DNA of 11,677 bases from assembly GCA_021298935.1 (NCBI GenBank), contig JAJTHR010000190.1, positions 1 through 11,677 on the forward strand, given 5' to 3'. Position numbers and translations under genes: made by a program. A model generated the notes under the pieces. That model did not search any database, had not been told where the DNA came from, and was given only the letters and a program-made list of their open reading frames with translations. Positions within the stretch are counted from its first letter, which is position 1. The number at the start of each line of letters is the position of its first letter. Source of the DNA: Parachlamydia sp. (GTDB taxonomy: Bacteria; Chlamydiota; Chlamydiia; Chlamydiales; Parachlamydiaceae). Of this stretch, positions 1 to 6,092 are shown piece by piece.

Positions 1-1059
1 AAAATATTTTTTAAAATTTGCTTCAATAATAGAGAATAGTTCTTGAGACTGAGCTTTTTTTAAACAATCAGCTGTAGGACATGTGCGCAAAAAGGGGCAT
101 CGTTTAGAAAATGATTGGCCATAGGGGCAGCTTCCCTGAAAAGAGAAGTGGGTGTTTTGAGGAGGTCGATATTTTTTGGCTGAAGAGGGGCCGAAACAGC
201 TAAAGGTAGGGGTTTTGGTTGTTCCGGCCAAATGCAGCGGAAGGGAATCCATTGCAAGGATAAAATCCATTTCATTCATTATGTTTTGTAAAACAGGGAA
301 GGAGTAGCGCTCAGCCACGACTGAAGAGCTAGGGAAAATTTGGGCGAATTTCAATGCTTCAGCTTTTTCTTGCTGTGTACCCCAAATAAAAATAAAGCAA
401 ACTTTAAATTGCGCCTGAATCAATTTTAGCAAATCCTGCATGGTTTGATGGGAAAGCTGCTTATTTTTCCACATGGCGCCTGGACAGACCATTACTTTGG
501 GTCCATTTTGAAGATAGGGATGTTGTAGAAGAGATTGAATAATAGTGCTTTCTTCATTGGTGATTGTCAATTTGATTGTATGTGAAAAATCAAACGGCTT
601 TGAAAAGTAAGATTGAGCTAAAAAAAGATAATCTGCGCGAATATTCTTTTTAAGGGGGGGGTCCAACCGGCGGTGAGTGGCAAGCAGATTCGGCCATTCA
701 GACACGCTATTTTTTCCAAACCCTATTTTTAACGAACTTTTTGCCATAGAGGTAAAGCAGGCCGACTTTGTGTTTCCTTGCAAATCAAATACGATATCAT
801 AGATTTTTGATCGAATCCTTCTTCTCGTTTGATCAATCTGCCGCCAGGTTTCAATTTTAAATAGCCTTGAGCGCCATTTTTTTGTCCGGATAGGGATGGC
901 GGCTGCAATATGAGGATGGGCACGTACAAGTGCAATAAAAGGCTCTTCTACAATCCAATCGATTTCTGCCAGGGGATCATTTTGTTTAATGTATTCAACA
1001 ACCGGAAAGGCTTGAATGATATCGCCAAGCGAGGAGGTTTTCACAATCAGATATTTCAC
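1..1059 (-). CDS. Glycosyltransferase family 9, heptosyltransferase I (WaaC)-like; 3' end beyond window
   Basis: The frame is open without a stop for 353 codons, from a GTG at 1059 to the window edge, so the C-terminus is missing. Seen: an N-terminus of MKYLIVKTSSLGDIIQAFP type, with the conserved aspartate at about residue 13. A CPGAMWKNKQ stretch begins near residue 192 and D271-SLPLHLAG follows, with FGPSSAKKYRPPQ after it. These are the donor-binding signatures of family 9 (ADP-heptose:LPS) transferases. Members are cytoplasmic or inner-membrane-associated enzymes that add heptose or a similar sugar to the Kdo-lipid A core. Family proteins are usually 320-350 aa, so the stop should lie just outside. 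The GTG overlaps the TGA of the upstream pseudouridine synthase (GTGA), implying coupled translation. The sugar donor cannot be read from sequence alone, so heptosyltransferase is the likely but not certain activity. Confidence 0.85.
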   Translation of the reverse strand, partial: MKYLIVKTSSLGDIIQAFPVVEYIKQNDPLAEIDWIVEEPFIALVRAHPHIAAAIPIRTKKWRSRLFKIETWRQIDQTRRRIRSKIYDIVFDLQGNTKSACFTSMAKSSLKIGFGKNSVSEWPNLLATHRRLDPPLKKNIRADYLFLAQSYFSKPFDFSHTIKLTITNEESTIIQSLLQHPYLQNGPKVMVCPGAMWKNKQLSHQTMQDLLKLIQAQFKVCFIFIWGTQQEKAEALKFAQIFPSSSVVAERYSFPVLQNIMNEMDFILAMDSLPLHLAGTTKTPTFSCFGPSSAKKYRPPQNTHFSFQGSCPYGQSFSKRCPFLRTCPTADCLKKAQSQELFSIIEANFKKYF

Positions 1060-1931
1060 GTCAGATGCAATTCCTGTTTGGCTTTTTTGAAATCGTCGGG
1101 TAAGGGAGCTGAAAAACTTAAAAACTTCTTGGAAAAAGGATGGTGGAAGGCAATTGTTTCGGCATGAAGAAGAATCCGCCCCGCTTCATAGGGGCAGCTA
1201 AATTGAGAGCCGTATTGATGGTCTCCAAGAATAGGGTGGCCTATCCCTGCCAAATGGACTCGAATTTGATGGGTACGCCCCGTCTTGGGAAAGCAGCCAA
1301 GCAGGGAGGCTTTCTTTCCGAGCGCCAAACAGTTCCATTCCGTACAAGCATAGACCCCCATCGATGGAGCAACTTCTCCCCAAATGGACTGCCCTTCATA
1401 GGTCCGCACTTTGCCTAAATGGTTTTCTATCACTCCCTTCGGCTTCTTAACAACCCTATCCACAATTGCCTGGTAACTCTTTTTTATTTCATAGGATTGG
1501 AACTGTTCGATTAAAAGCGTAACCATATCTGGGTCTTTACTTAGTAGCAAGACGCCTGTTGTCTGGCGATCTAAACGGTGAACTAAAGTAAGATGGGGGA
1601 AATGAGGCTTCAATACCTGAATAATTCCTTGGGGGTCGCAACGTAACCCCGCCGGTTTATTATACACAAGGAGGGAGTCATCCTCATACAGAACTCTCCC
1701 CGGTTCAAAGTTAAAGTGGGGAGGGATGATTGATTGAGGGATTGAAAAGAAGATGTGATCTCCAAGACCCACAAGAGTAGAGGCAAAACGCTCGACCCTG
1801 CCATTCACCTTGGCACCATTTTGCTCAATGAGCCTTTTGATGTGTTTGGCAGAATAAGAGGGGTCAAGATGGTTTTTTAAGAATGCGACTAGTTTCAGGC
1901 CTGATTCATGCGAAAGAACAATCCATTCCAT
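1056..1931 (-). CDS. RluA-family 23S rRNA/tRNA pseudouridine synthase
   Basis: This 291-aa protein would isomerise specific uridines in structured RNA to pseudouridine. An N-terminal S4-like RNA-binding region spans about residues 10-60 (SAKHIKRLIEQNGAKVNGR). The catalytic block LVHRLDRQTTG places the nucleophilic aspartate at D121. The C-terminal GRTHQIRVHLAGIGHPILGDHQYG signature (split here only by reading) is characteristic of the RluA/RluC/RluD group. I place the start at the ATG at 1931, which shares one base with the pheS stop (TGATG). A TTG one codon earlier is less likely. No clear Shine-Dalgarno precedes it, so translation probably depends on re-initiation after pheS. Which uridine it modifies, and whether it is RluC- or RluD-like, cannot be decided here. 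Confidence 0.9.
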   Translation of the reverse strand: MEWIVLSHESGLKLVAFLKNHLDPSYSAKHIKRLIEQNGAKVNGRVERFASTLVGLGDHIFFSIPQSIIPPHFNFEPGRVLYEDDSLLVYNKPAGLRCDPQGIIQVLKPHFPHLTLVHRLDRQTTGVLLLSKDPDMVTLLIEQFQSYEIKKSYQAIVDRVVKKPKGVIENHLGKVRTYEGQSIWGEVAPSMGVYACTEWNCLALGKKASLLGCFPKTGRTHQIRVHLAGIGHPILGDHQYGSQFSCPYEAGRILLHAETIAFHHPFSKKFLSFSAPLPDDFKKAKQELHLT

Positions 1932-2959
1932 CAAAGGGCTGTAAATTGATTAAGAAAGCGCAGATCATTTTCAGTAAAGAGGCGGATATCCTGAATGCCG
2001 CGCAGCATCATGACTAAACGCTCCACCCCCATTCCCCAGGCAAATCCGCTGTATTCTTCGGGATCAATGCCTCCATTTTTCAACACTTCGGGGTGAACCA
2101 TGCCAGCCCCTGCAATCTCCACCCAGCCGGTTTGCTTGCAAAGAGTGCATCCTTTACCCTGGCAAACTAAGCAGCTAATGTCCACTTCCATTCCCGGCTC
2201 TACGAAAGGAAAATAACTGGGTCGGTACCTCGTTTCTATGTCTCGGCTAAAGAGCTTTTTTAAGAATTCATCCATGGTCGATAACAGGTCGGAAAAAGTG
2301 ACGTGCTTGTCAATATAAAGGGCTTCAACCTGGTGGAAGAAGACATGCGAGCGGGCGGTAATGGTTTCGTTGCGGTATACTTTTCCAGGAGCAATGATGC
2401 GGATAGGAGGTTTATTGACCTCCATGACCCTTGCCTGAATATTGGAGGTATGTGTTCTAAGCAGGGTATTGGGTGAAATATAAAAAGTGTCCTGCATATC
2501 TCTTGCAGGGTGCTCTGGGGGAAAATTGAGGACTTCAAAATTGTAATAATCTGAATCGATGTCCGGGCCATATTGGACAGAAAAGCCCATCCCTTCAAGC
2601 AAAGAGACAATTTTATCCATTGCCTGAGTCAATGGATGCTTGTGTCCGACAAAGTGTTTGCGTCCTGGGAGCGTAATGTCCAGGGTTTCTTCTGCCAACT
2701 GCCTGATTTCTTCTCGTGCAAGAAAGCGTGCGGCCAATTCATCGCAGGTTTCTGTCATGAAGACCTTCAAATCATTAATCGACTTTCCGGCAAGCGGTTT
2801 TTGATCGGGCTCGACGTCTTTAAGTAGGCGCATTAGATTTTGCACCGGACCTTTTTTCCCTAAGTACCTAACTTTTACTTCTTCAAGATCCGTGGTAGAA
2901 TTGGTGTTTTCTAAATCTTTTAAAAACTGTTCGCGTATGTCATTAATCGATTGTTGCAT
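1931..2959 (-). CDS. pheS: Phenylalanyl-tRNA synthetase alpha subunit
   Basis: This is the catalytic alpha chain of the alpha2-beta2 class II synthetase that charges tRNA-Phe in the cytoplasm. Its 342 aa match the usual family length. An N-terminal coiled-coil arm (about residues 1-90) is followed by the catalytic core with GHKHPLTQ, the motif 2 segment HVFFHQVEALYID, and the motif 3 segment GFAWGMGVERLVMMLRG near residue 310. A Cys-rich strip (SCLVCQGKGCTLC) near residue 255 has the CxxC...CxxC pattern of some bacterial PheS proteins. The ATG has a good GGAG 7 nt upstream. It follows rplT, as in many bacteria, but the gene after it is a pseudouridine synthase rather than pheT, so the beta subunit must be encoded elsewhere. 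Confidence 0.96.
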   Translation of the reverse strand: MQQSINDIREQFLKDLENTNSTTDLEEVKVRYLGKKGPVQNLMRLLKDVEPDQKPLAGKSINDLKVFMTETCDELAARFLAREEIRQLAEETLDITLPGRKHFVGHKHPLTQAMDKIVSLLEGMGFSVQYGPDIDSDYYNFEVLNFPPEHPARDMQDTFYISPNTLLRTHTSNIQARVMEVNKPPIRIIAPGKVYRNETITARSHVFFHQVEALYIDKHVTFSDLLSTMDEFLKKLFSRDIETRYRPSYFPFVEPGMEVDISCLVCQGKGCTLCKQTGWVEIAGAGMVHPEVLKNGGIDPEEYSGFAWGMGVERLVMMLRGIQDIRLFTENDLRFLNQFTAL

Positions 2960-2988
2960 GATTGGTCTCCGTTGAGAAGAAAGAAGAT

Positions 2989-3016
2989 GAAAGGCGCAAT
3001 TGACCTTGCGCCTTTC
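2989..3016 (-). promoter_or_regulatory. Strong hairpin between rplT and pheS
   Basis: An 11-bp perfect stem (arms gaaaggcgcaa and ttgcgcctttc) encloses a 6-nt loop, immediately after the rplT stop and about 30 nt before the pheS ATG. On the transcribed strand the hairpin is followed by a pyrimidine-rich run (atcttctttcttctc) rather than a clean U tract. It could be a leaky terminator or attenuator that lowers pheS relative to the ribosomal proteins, or an RNA-processing and stabilising site. The base pairing is seen directly; the role is inferred. Confidence 0.6.
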
Positions 3017-3026
3017 AAAGGATTTT

Positions 3027-3383
3027 TTATGCTAAAGCTTGCTTGGCAAATCCCACAACGGCTGCAAAACCGTTAGGATCGCGAATTGCCATATCAGCAA
3101 GGACTTTTCGATCGAGTTCACATCGCGCTTTTTTTAATCCATAGATAAATTTGCTGTAAGAAATCCCATTGATTCTTGCGGCAGCATTTAGGCGCATAAT
3201 CCATAGGCTTCTAAAATTACGCTTCTTTTGCTTCCGGTGGGCATAATTATATGCCAACGCGCGCATCACAGCTCCGCTAGTTAAACGCAAGTGGTTTTTT
3301 CGGTCGCCGACAAACCCTTTGGCTAACTTAAACAATCTTTTTTTGCGACGATGAGAAGCTACAGCATTGGTTGCTCTAACCAT
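3027..3383 (-). CDS. rplT: 50S ribosomal protein L20
   Basis: L20 binds 23S rRNA early in large-subunit assembly, and in several bacteria it represses its own operon. The 118-aa product has the normal length and the characteristic basic sequence: [22 protein letters not shown] at the N-terminus, then [24 protein letters not shown] in the globular domain, and [20 protein letters not shown] at the end (these are separate stretches of the protein). The ATG is preceded by AGGGAG 9 nt upstream. It lies after rpmI across a 110-bp spacer with several inverted repeats, which is longer than the other gaps in this operon. Confidence 0.98.
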   Translation of the reverse strand: MVRATNAVASHRRKKRLFKLAKGFVGDRKNHLRLTSGAVMRALAYNYAHRKQKKRNFRSLWIMRLNAAARINGISYSKFIYGLKKARCELDRKVLADMAIRDPNGFAAVVGFAKQALA

Positions 3384-3409
3384 AGCTTAGGTCTCCCTTT
3401 ATTAATTTA

Positions 3410-3486
3410 CCGCTTAATGCGGCTTACTTTAATTGACTCAAACCATTGTTTAAGTCTTGAATTTTTAACTGAGAGAATTCTCTCAG
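3410..3486 (-). promoter_or_regulatory. Three tandem inverted repeats in the rpmI-rplT spacer
   Basis: Three stem-loops lie in a row within the 105-bp spacer. The first is an 18-bp perfect palindrome at 3469-3486 (7-bp stem CTGAGAG/CTCTCAG with an AATT loop), 7 nt after the rpmI stop. The second, at 3435-3456, has a 9-bp stem GACTTAAAC/GTTTGAGTC with one G-U pair and a 4-nt loop. The third, at 3410-3422, is a short CCGC/GCGG stem ahead of the rplT Shine-Dalgarno. There is no U-run, so simple termination is unlikely. Because L20 is a known autoregulator that binds structured RNA in this operon in other bacteria, a translational operator or processing site is a reasonable inference, but it is untested. 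Confidence 0.5.
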
Positions 3487-3493
3487 CGTTTAT

Positions 3494-3688
3494 TTATAAA
3501 CACATCAATCGTTTGTAAGTCTTCAAATGACCGTCATCGATCATCATCGGCTGACGCAATTGACGTTTACGCTTAGGTGACTTACCGGTCAATTTGTGTC
3601 GTTTGCCCGGGCGACTTGCCTTAAGCTTGCCAGTTGCTGTCACGCGAAATTTGGACGCAACAGACTTGCGAGTTTTCATTTTAGGCAC
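3494..3688 (-). CDS. rpmI: 50S ribosomal protein L35
   Basis: This is a small basic large-subunit protein of 64 aa, the family's usual size. The product begins (M/V)PKMKTRKSVASKFRVTATGK and ends with the RQPMMIDDGHLKTYKRLMC type C-terminus. The start is a GTG at 3688, supported by AGGAG 7 nt upstream and by alignment of the PKMKTR residues with family N-termini. The frame stays open for 24 further codons upstream, but those overlap infC and are not L35-like. It lies 16 nt after the infC stop, in the standard infC-rpmI-rplT order. Confidence 0.96.
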   Translation of the reverse strand: MPKMKTRKSVASKFRVTATGKLKASRPGKRHKLTGKSPKRKRQLRQPMMIDDGHLKTYKRLMCL

Positions 3689-3704
3689 GTGATTTCTCCT
3701 AAAT

Positions 3705-4289
3705 TTAACGATTCTGCGAGGGAGCTTCTTTGTCGATAGCCTTATTCTCGGCCGCGCCACTTGATTTAACTCCCTCTTTCTTTTTTTTAGCTCCTGGTGC
3801 TAGTACAACTAGCAGCATTCGCCCCATCATTTTCGGGGGAGATTCCGCAGTTGCTACATCTTCTAGGGTCTGACATAATTCCCTTACGATCTTCTCACCA
3901 TACTCAGTATGCATCATCTCTCTTCCACGGTAAGTACAGGTGATTTTCACCTTATTACCGGCGACGAGAAAGTCTCTTGCATGTCTAGCTTTAGTTTGAA
4001 GGTCATGTTCATCGATATTCGGTTTAAGCTTGATTTCTTTAACCTTAATCTGATGCTGTGCCTTCTTATTTTCTTTATCGCGCTTGCTTTGATCATAACG
4101 GAATTTTCCAAAATTCATGATCTTGCAAACGGGAGGAACAGATCCAGGGACAATTTCCACCAAATCTAATCCTTGCTCTTCTGCCATGGCTAGTGCTTCA
4201 TAGATGGCAATAATTCCCACCTGCTCTCCGGCACTTCCAATGACACGAACCTTTGGAGCGCGTATTTCTCGATTAACTTTTAAGCTAAT
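3705..4289 (-). CDS. infC: Translation initiation factor IF-3 (AUU start)
   Basis: IF3 binds the 30S subunit, blocks premature subunit joining and proofreads start codons. The 194-aa product has the N-domain signature VNREIRAPKVRVIG at its start, the EIVPGSVPPVCKIMNFGKFRYDQSK block near residues 45-70 (read in two parts), the lysine-rich linker, and the C-domain VKEIKLKPNIDEHDL and FRGREM-like YRGREMMHTEYG. A tail of about 28 residues after VVLAPGAKKKK is longer than in E. coli. No ATG, GTG or TTG exists in frame until a GTG at 4220, which would remove the conserved N-terminus. The start is therefore the ATT at 4287-4289, as in E. coli infC. The gene overlaps the end of the upstream ThrRS-like gene by 10 nt. 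Confidence 0.95.
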   Translation of the reverse strand: MSLKVNREIRAPKVRVIGSAGEQVGIIAIYEALAMAEEQGLDLVEIVPGSVPPVCKIMNFGKFRYDQSKRDKENKKAQHQIKVKEIKLKPNIDEHDLQTKARHARDFLVAGNKVKITCTYRGREMMHTEYGEKIVRELCQTLEDVATAESPPKMMGRMLLVVLAPGAKKKKEGVKSSGAAENKAIDKEAPSQNR

Positions 4290-5923
4290 TTGAATTCTCC
4301 TTTCCTAATTTTAATGCCTGCATCCTTCAAATGGATTGTTGGGCAAGCACTCTCTGATCGAATTAAATCAAAAAAATCATTCAATTTTATTTCTTTGCTT
4401 TTCCCAGGAAGCTTAGCCGATCTCAATGTAATCGTTTGCCTTCTCATTTCCTGCTCACCCACAAGAATAAGATAAGGGATCTTTTCTTTTTCCGCCCAAT
4501 GAATTTTTTCGCTCAATTTTATCTCACGCTTCTCCTGAGAGGCTCTAATTCCTTGCTGGCTACACGCCTTTTCTATTTCTTGCACATACCCTTCAACAGC
4601 CTCGCCGACTTTTAGGATGCGTACTTGTTCCGGCGCAAGCCATAGAGGAAGATTTCCCTCAAAGCGCTCGATAAGCAAAGCAATCAAACGATCGAACGAG
4701 AGAACTGCCCGCTGAATGACCAATCGACCTTTTTCTAATCTTGCTTTCCCTTGCGTGACGACCACAATGGATGAGAGGGGCCAGGAACGACCCAACTCGT
4801 CATACACGCAAAGCTCAATTCCAGGACCGGCTAAATCTTCTTTCACAAGAAGGTCTTCCTTCAAAGGGTAATGCAACGAAATTTTTTCTAAAACTTGCTG
4901 CAATCCTTCCAAGATTTTACTCTCTTGCCTTCCGAACATGCTTTTTTGCCTTGAGGCAATGACTTGCCAATGCGCCTCAAAACCAAAGATTTTAATGATT
5001 TCTTCAAAGAAAAGCAAGGAAGAAATAACTTCATTATCAAGTTCTTCGTTAAAACAGCAGGTGGAGGTAAAGTCGCCAGTGCTCACCTGAAGGGTAAGCA
5101 ACCCCTCAGCTTCTCCCTCAGTCATGCTAAAAAATGAGCTCCATTCAAAAAGGCGGCGGGCATGAAATTTTTCAATATAACTTTTATGCTGAATAAGAGG
5201 AGAAGGACTTAAAAAGTAATCATCCTGGGAGCCTAAAATGGAAGGGGAGGAAATTTTCTGATGGGGAGAAAAAGTTTCAATTTCACTAATTAACCAGTTC
5301 TTTAAAAAATTTCTTAATGCCTCCCCCCTTGGATGCCAGTAACATTGCAACTGACTCACCGACCAATCAAAACTCAATAAATTAAGCTCAACGCCTAGCA
5401 GAAGATGGTTTTTCTTTTTATAACTTTCACGGGATTTTATGAATTTTTTTAATGTTTGATTCTCTGCAAAGGCTGTTCCTATGATGCGGGTTTTGCCCTC
5501 ATCTTGCTCAAATTTAAGCAGCTTGATCACTCCCACTTCTTCGGTCGTTTGAAGCTCCTCCGCCTGACAAATCCCGTAATGTTTTTTTATTTGAACAAGC
5601 TCAATTAACCCCTCGTCTCCAATACATTCGCATAATTCGGGCTGACCGTAATGCATCAATAGACTTTTAGCATTCTGGCAGGTCATTTCAAAATACTTAA
5701 TCGCTGCCTCTTCTTTAGCAAGCGAGAGTAAGTTAGTTTCGATCAAGAAAATGAGCGTCTCGTCGATGGGTTGTTCAAAATAAAAATCGTAATAAAATCC
5801 GTAAGATAGAAGGCCGCCTCCGCCCAAATGGACTGAAGGAAATAACTCTAATACCGTACAGGCAAGCATTTCAGCGGAGATACGCCTAAGGCTAAGTAGA
5901 TCATCTGAATGGAGTAAAGGCAT
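4280..5923 (-). CDS. Degenerate threonyl-tRNA synthetase-like protein, probably catalytically inactive
   Basis: This 547-aa frame occupies the thrS slot before infC and aligns by eye with ThrRS from the N2 domain onward. Recognisable parts are LELFPSVHLGGGGLLSYGFYYDF (residues 25-47, read in pieces), IIGTAFAENQTLKKF (147-161), YDELGRSWPLSSI (374-386), VIQRAVLSFDRLIALLIERF (402-421) and PLWLAPEQVRIL (426-437) opening the anticodon-binding domain. Key residues are missing. There is no N-terminal TGS domain. The editing HxxxH is R14/E18, and the CxxxH partner is C119/E123. The zinc-binding Cys and His of the core are absent (SPSPLIQH instead of KPMNCPGH; STGDFT instead of QDDAH), the third zinc ligand is Q404, and the motif 2 arginine is gone. 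R412 of motif 3 remains. Thr-tRNA formation is therefore unlikely; a tRNA-binding, regulatory or complex-partner role is possible. The ATG at 5923 is chosen because earlier codons fall in the tRNA gene; its Shine-Dalgarno is weak. Confidence 0.85.
   Translation of the reverse strand: MPLLHSDDLLSLRRISAEMLACTVLELFPSVHLGGGGLLSYGFYYDFYFEQPIDETLIFLIETNLLSLAKEEAAIKYFEMTCQNAKSLLMHYGQPELCECIGDEGLIELVQIKKHYGICQAEELQTTEEVGVIKLLKFEQDEGKTRIIGTAFAENQTLKKFIKSRESYKKKNHLLLGVELNLLSFDWSVSQLQCYWHPRGEALRNFLKNWLISEIETFSPHQKISSPSILGSQDDYFLSPSPLIQHKSYIEKFHARRLFEWSSFFSMTEGEAEGLLTLQVSTGDFTSTCCFNEELDNEVISSLLFFEEIIKIFGFEAHWQVIASRQKSMFGRQESKILEGLQQVLEKISLHYPLKEDLLVKEDLAGPGIELCVYDELGRSWPLSSIVVVTQGKARLEKGRLVIQRAVLSFDRLIALLIERFEGNLPLWLAPEQVRILKVGEAVEGYVQEIEKACSQQGIRASQEKREIKLSEKIHWAEKEKIPYLILVGEQEMRRQTITLRSAKLPGKSKEIKLNDFFDLIRSESACPTIHLKDAGIKIRKGEFKLA
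4287..4300 (-). promoter_or_regulatory. infC ribosome binding site with AUU start codon
   Basis: GGAG (4297-4300, within AAAGGAG) lies 7 nt before ATT at 4287-4289, an ideal spacing. Both elements sit inside the last codons of the upstream ThrRS-like gene. In enterobacteria the AUU start of infC allows IF3 to repress its own synthesis by rejecting non-canonical start codons. The same arrangement here suggests the same feedback loop (inference from established infC biology). Confidence 0.85.
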
Positions 5924-5952
5924 AATTAAAATCTGGAAGAATTGAAAAAGGA

Positions 5953-6026
5953 TGAGATATAGCTGACTCGAACAGCTGACCTCCACGATGTCAACGTGGC
6001 GCTCTAACCAACTGAGCTAATATCTC
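5953..6026 (-). tRNA. tRNA-Val (GAC anticodon)
   Basis: All four arms fold without mismatches over 74 nt. The acceptor GAGATAT pairs with ATATCTC, followed by discriminator A. The D stem is GCTC/GAGC with an AGTTGGTTA loop, and the anticodon stem CCACG/CGTGG holds loop TTGACAT (anticodon GAC, valine). The T stem is AGCTG/CAGCT with loop TTCGAGT. CCA is not encoded, since TCC follows the discriminator. The gene begins 14 nt after a putative -10 box and ends 29 nt before the ThrRS-like ATG, so one transcript probably carries both. Confidence 0.95.
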
Positions 6027-6040
6027 ATGAAAGAGTAATA

Positions 6041-6069
6041 ATCCTACCAAAATGTTGTTTTTAAGACAA
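6041..6069 (-). promoter_or_regulatory. Putative sigma70-type promoter for tRNA-Val and the downstream operon
   Basis: TTGTCT (6064-6069) and TAGGAT (6041-6046) are separated by exactly 17 nt. Each hexamer matches the consensus at four of six positions. The expected start would fall a few nucleotides before tRNA-Val. The spacer between the uvrC stop and the tRNA contains nothing else obvious, and no strong terminator for uvrC is visible. Read-through from the rlmN-uvrC unit therefore remains possible. Confidence 0.6.
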
Positions 6070-6092
6070 GCTTTGTTTTTTTGAAATAAGTA

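Noticed and set aside
654..660. Run of seven G as a possible frameshift in the glycosyltransferase
   Set aside because: Codon-by-codon reading shows one continuous frame with family motifs on both sides.
1140..1418. Plus-strand open frames opposite the pseudouridine synthase, uvrC and pheS
   Set aside because: They lie antisense to conserved genes, lack ribosome binding sites and show no recognisable protein features.
3494..3760. An 88-aa version of L35 starting at 3760
   Set aside because: The extra 24 residues overlap infC and do not match L35. The GTG at 3688 has AGGAG and gives the family length.
3705..4220. infC starting at GTG 4220
   Set aside because: This removes the conserved VNREIRAPKVRV segment and has no suitable Shine-Dalgarno, while the ATT at 4289 has an ideal one.
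4280..5923. Pseudogene of thrS
   Set aside because: The frame is intact over 547 codons, fold landmarks persist, and the end is shared with infC signals. Key residues are replaced rather than lost by frameshift.
5924..5986. Longer start of the ThrRS-like protein at 5986
   Set aside because: It would place the N-terminus inside the tRNA-Val gene, and the extra residues do not resemble ThrRS.
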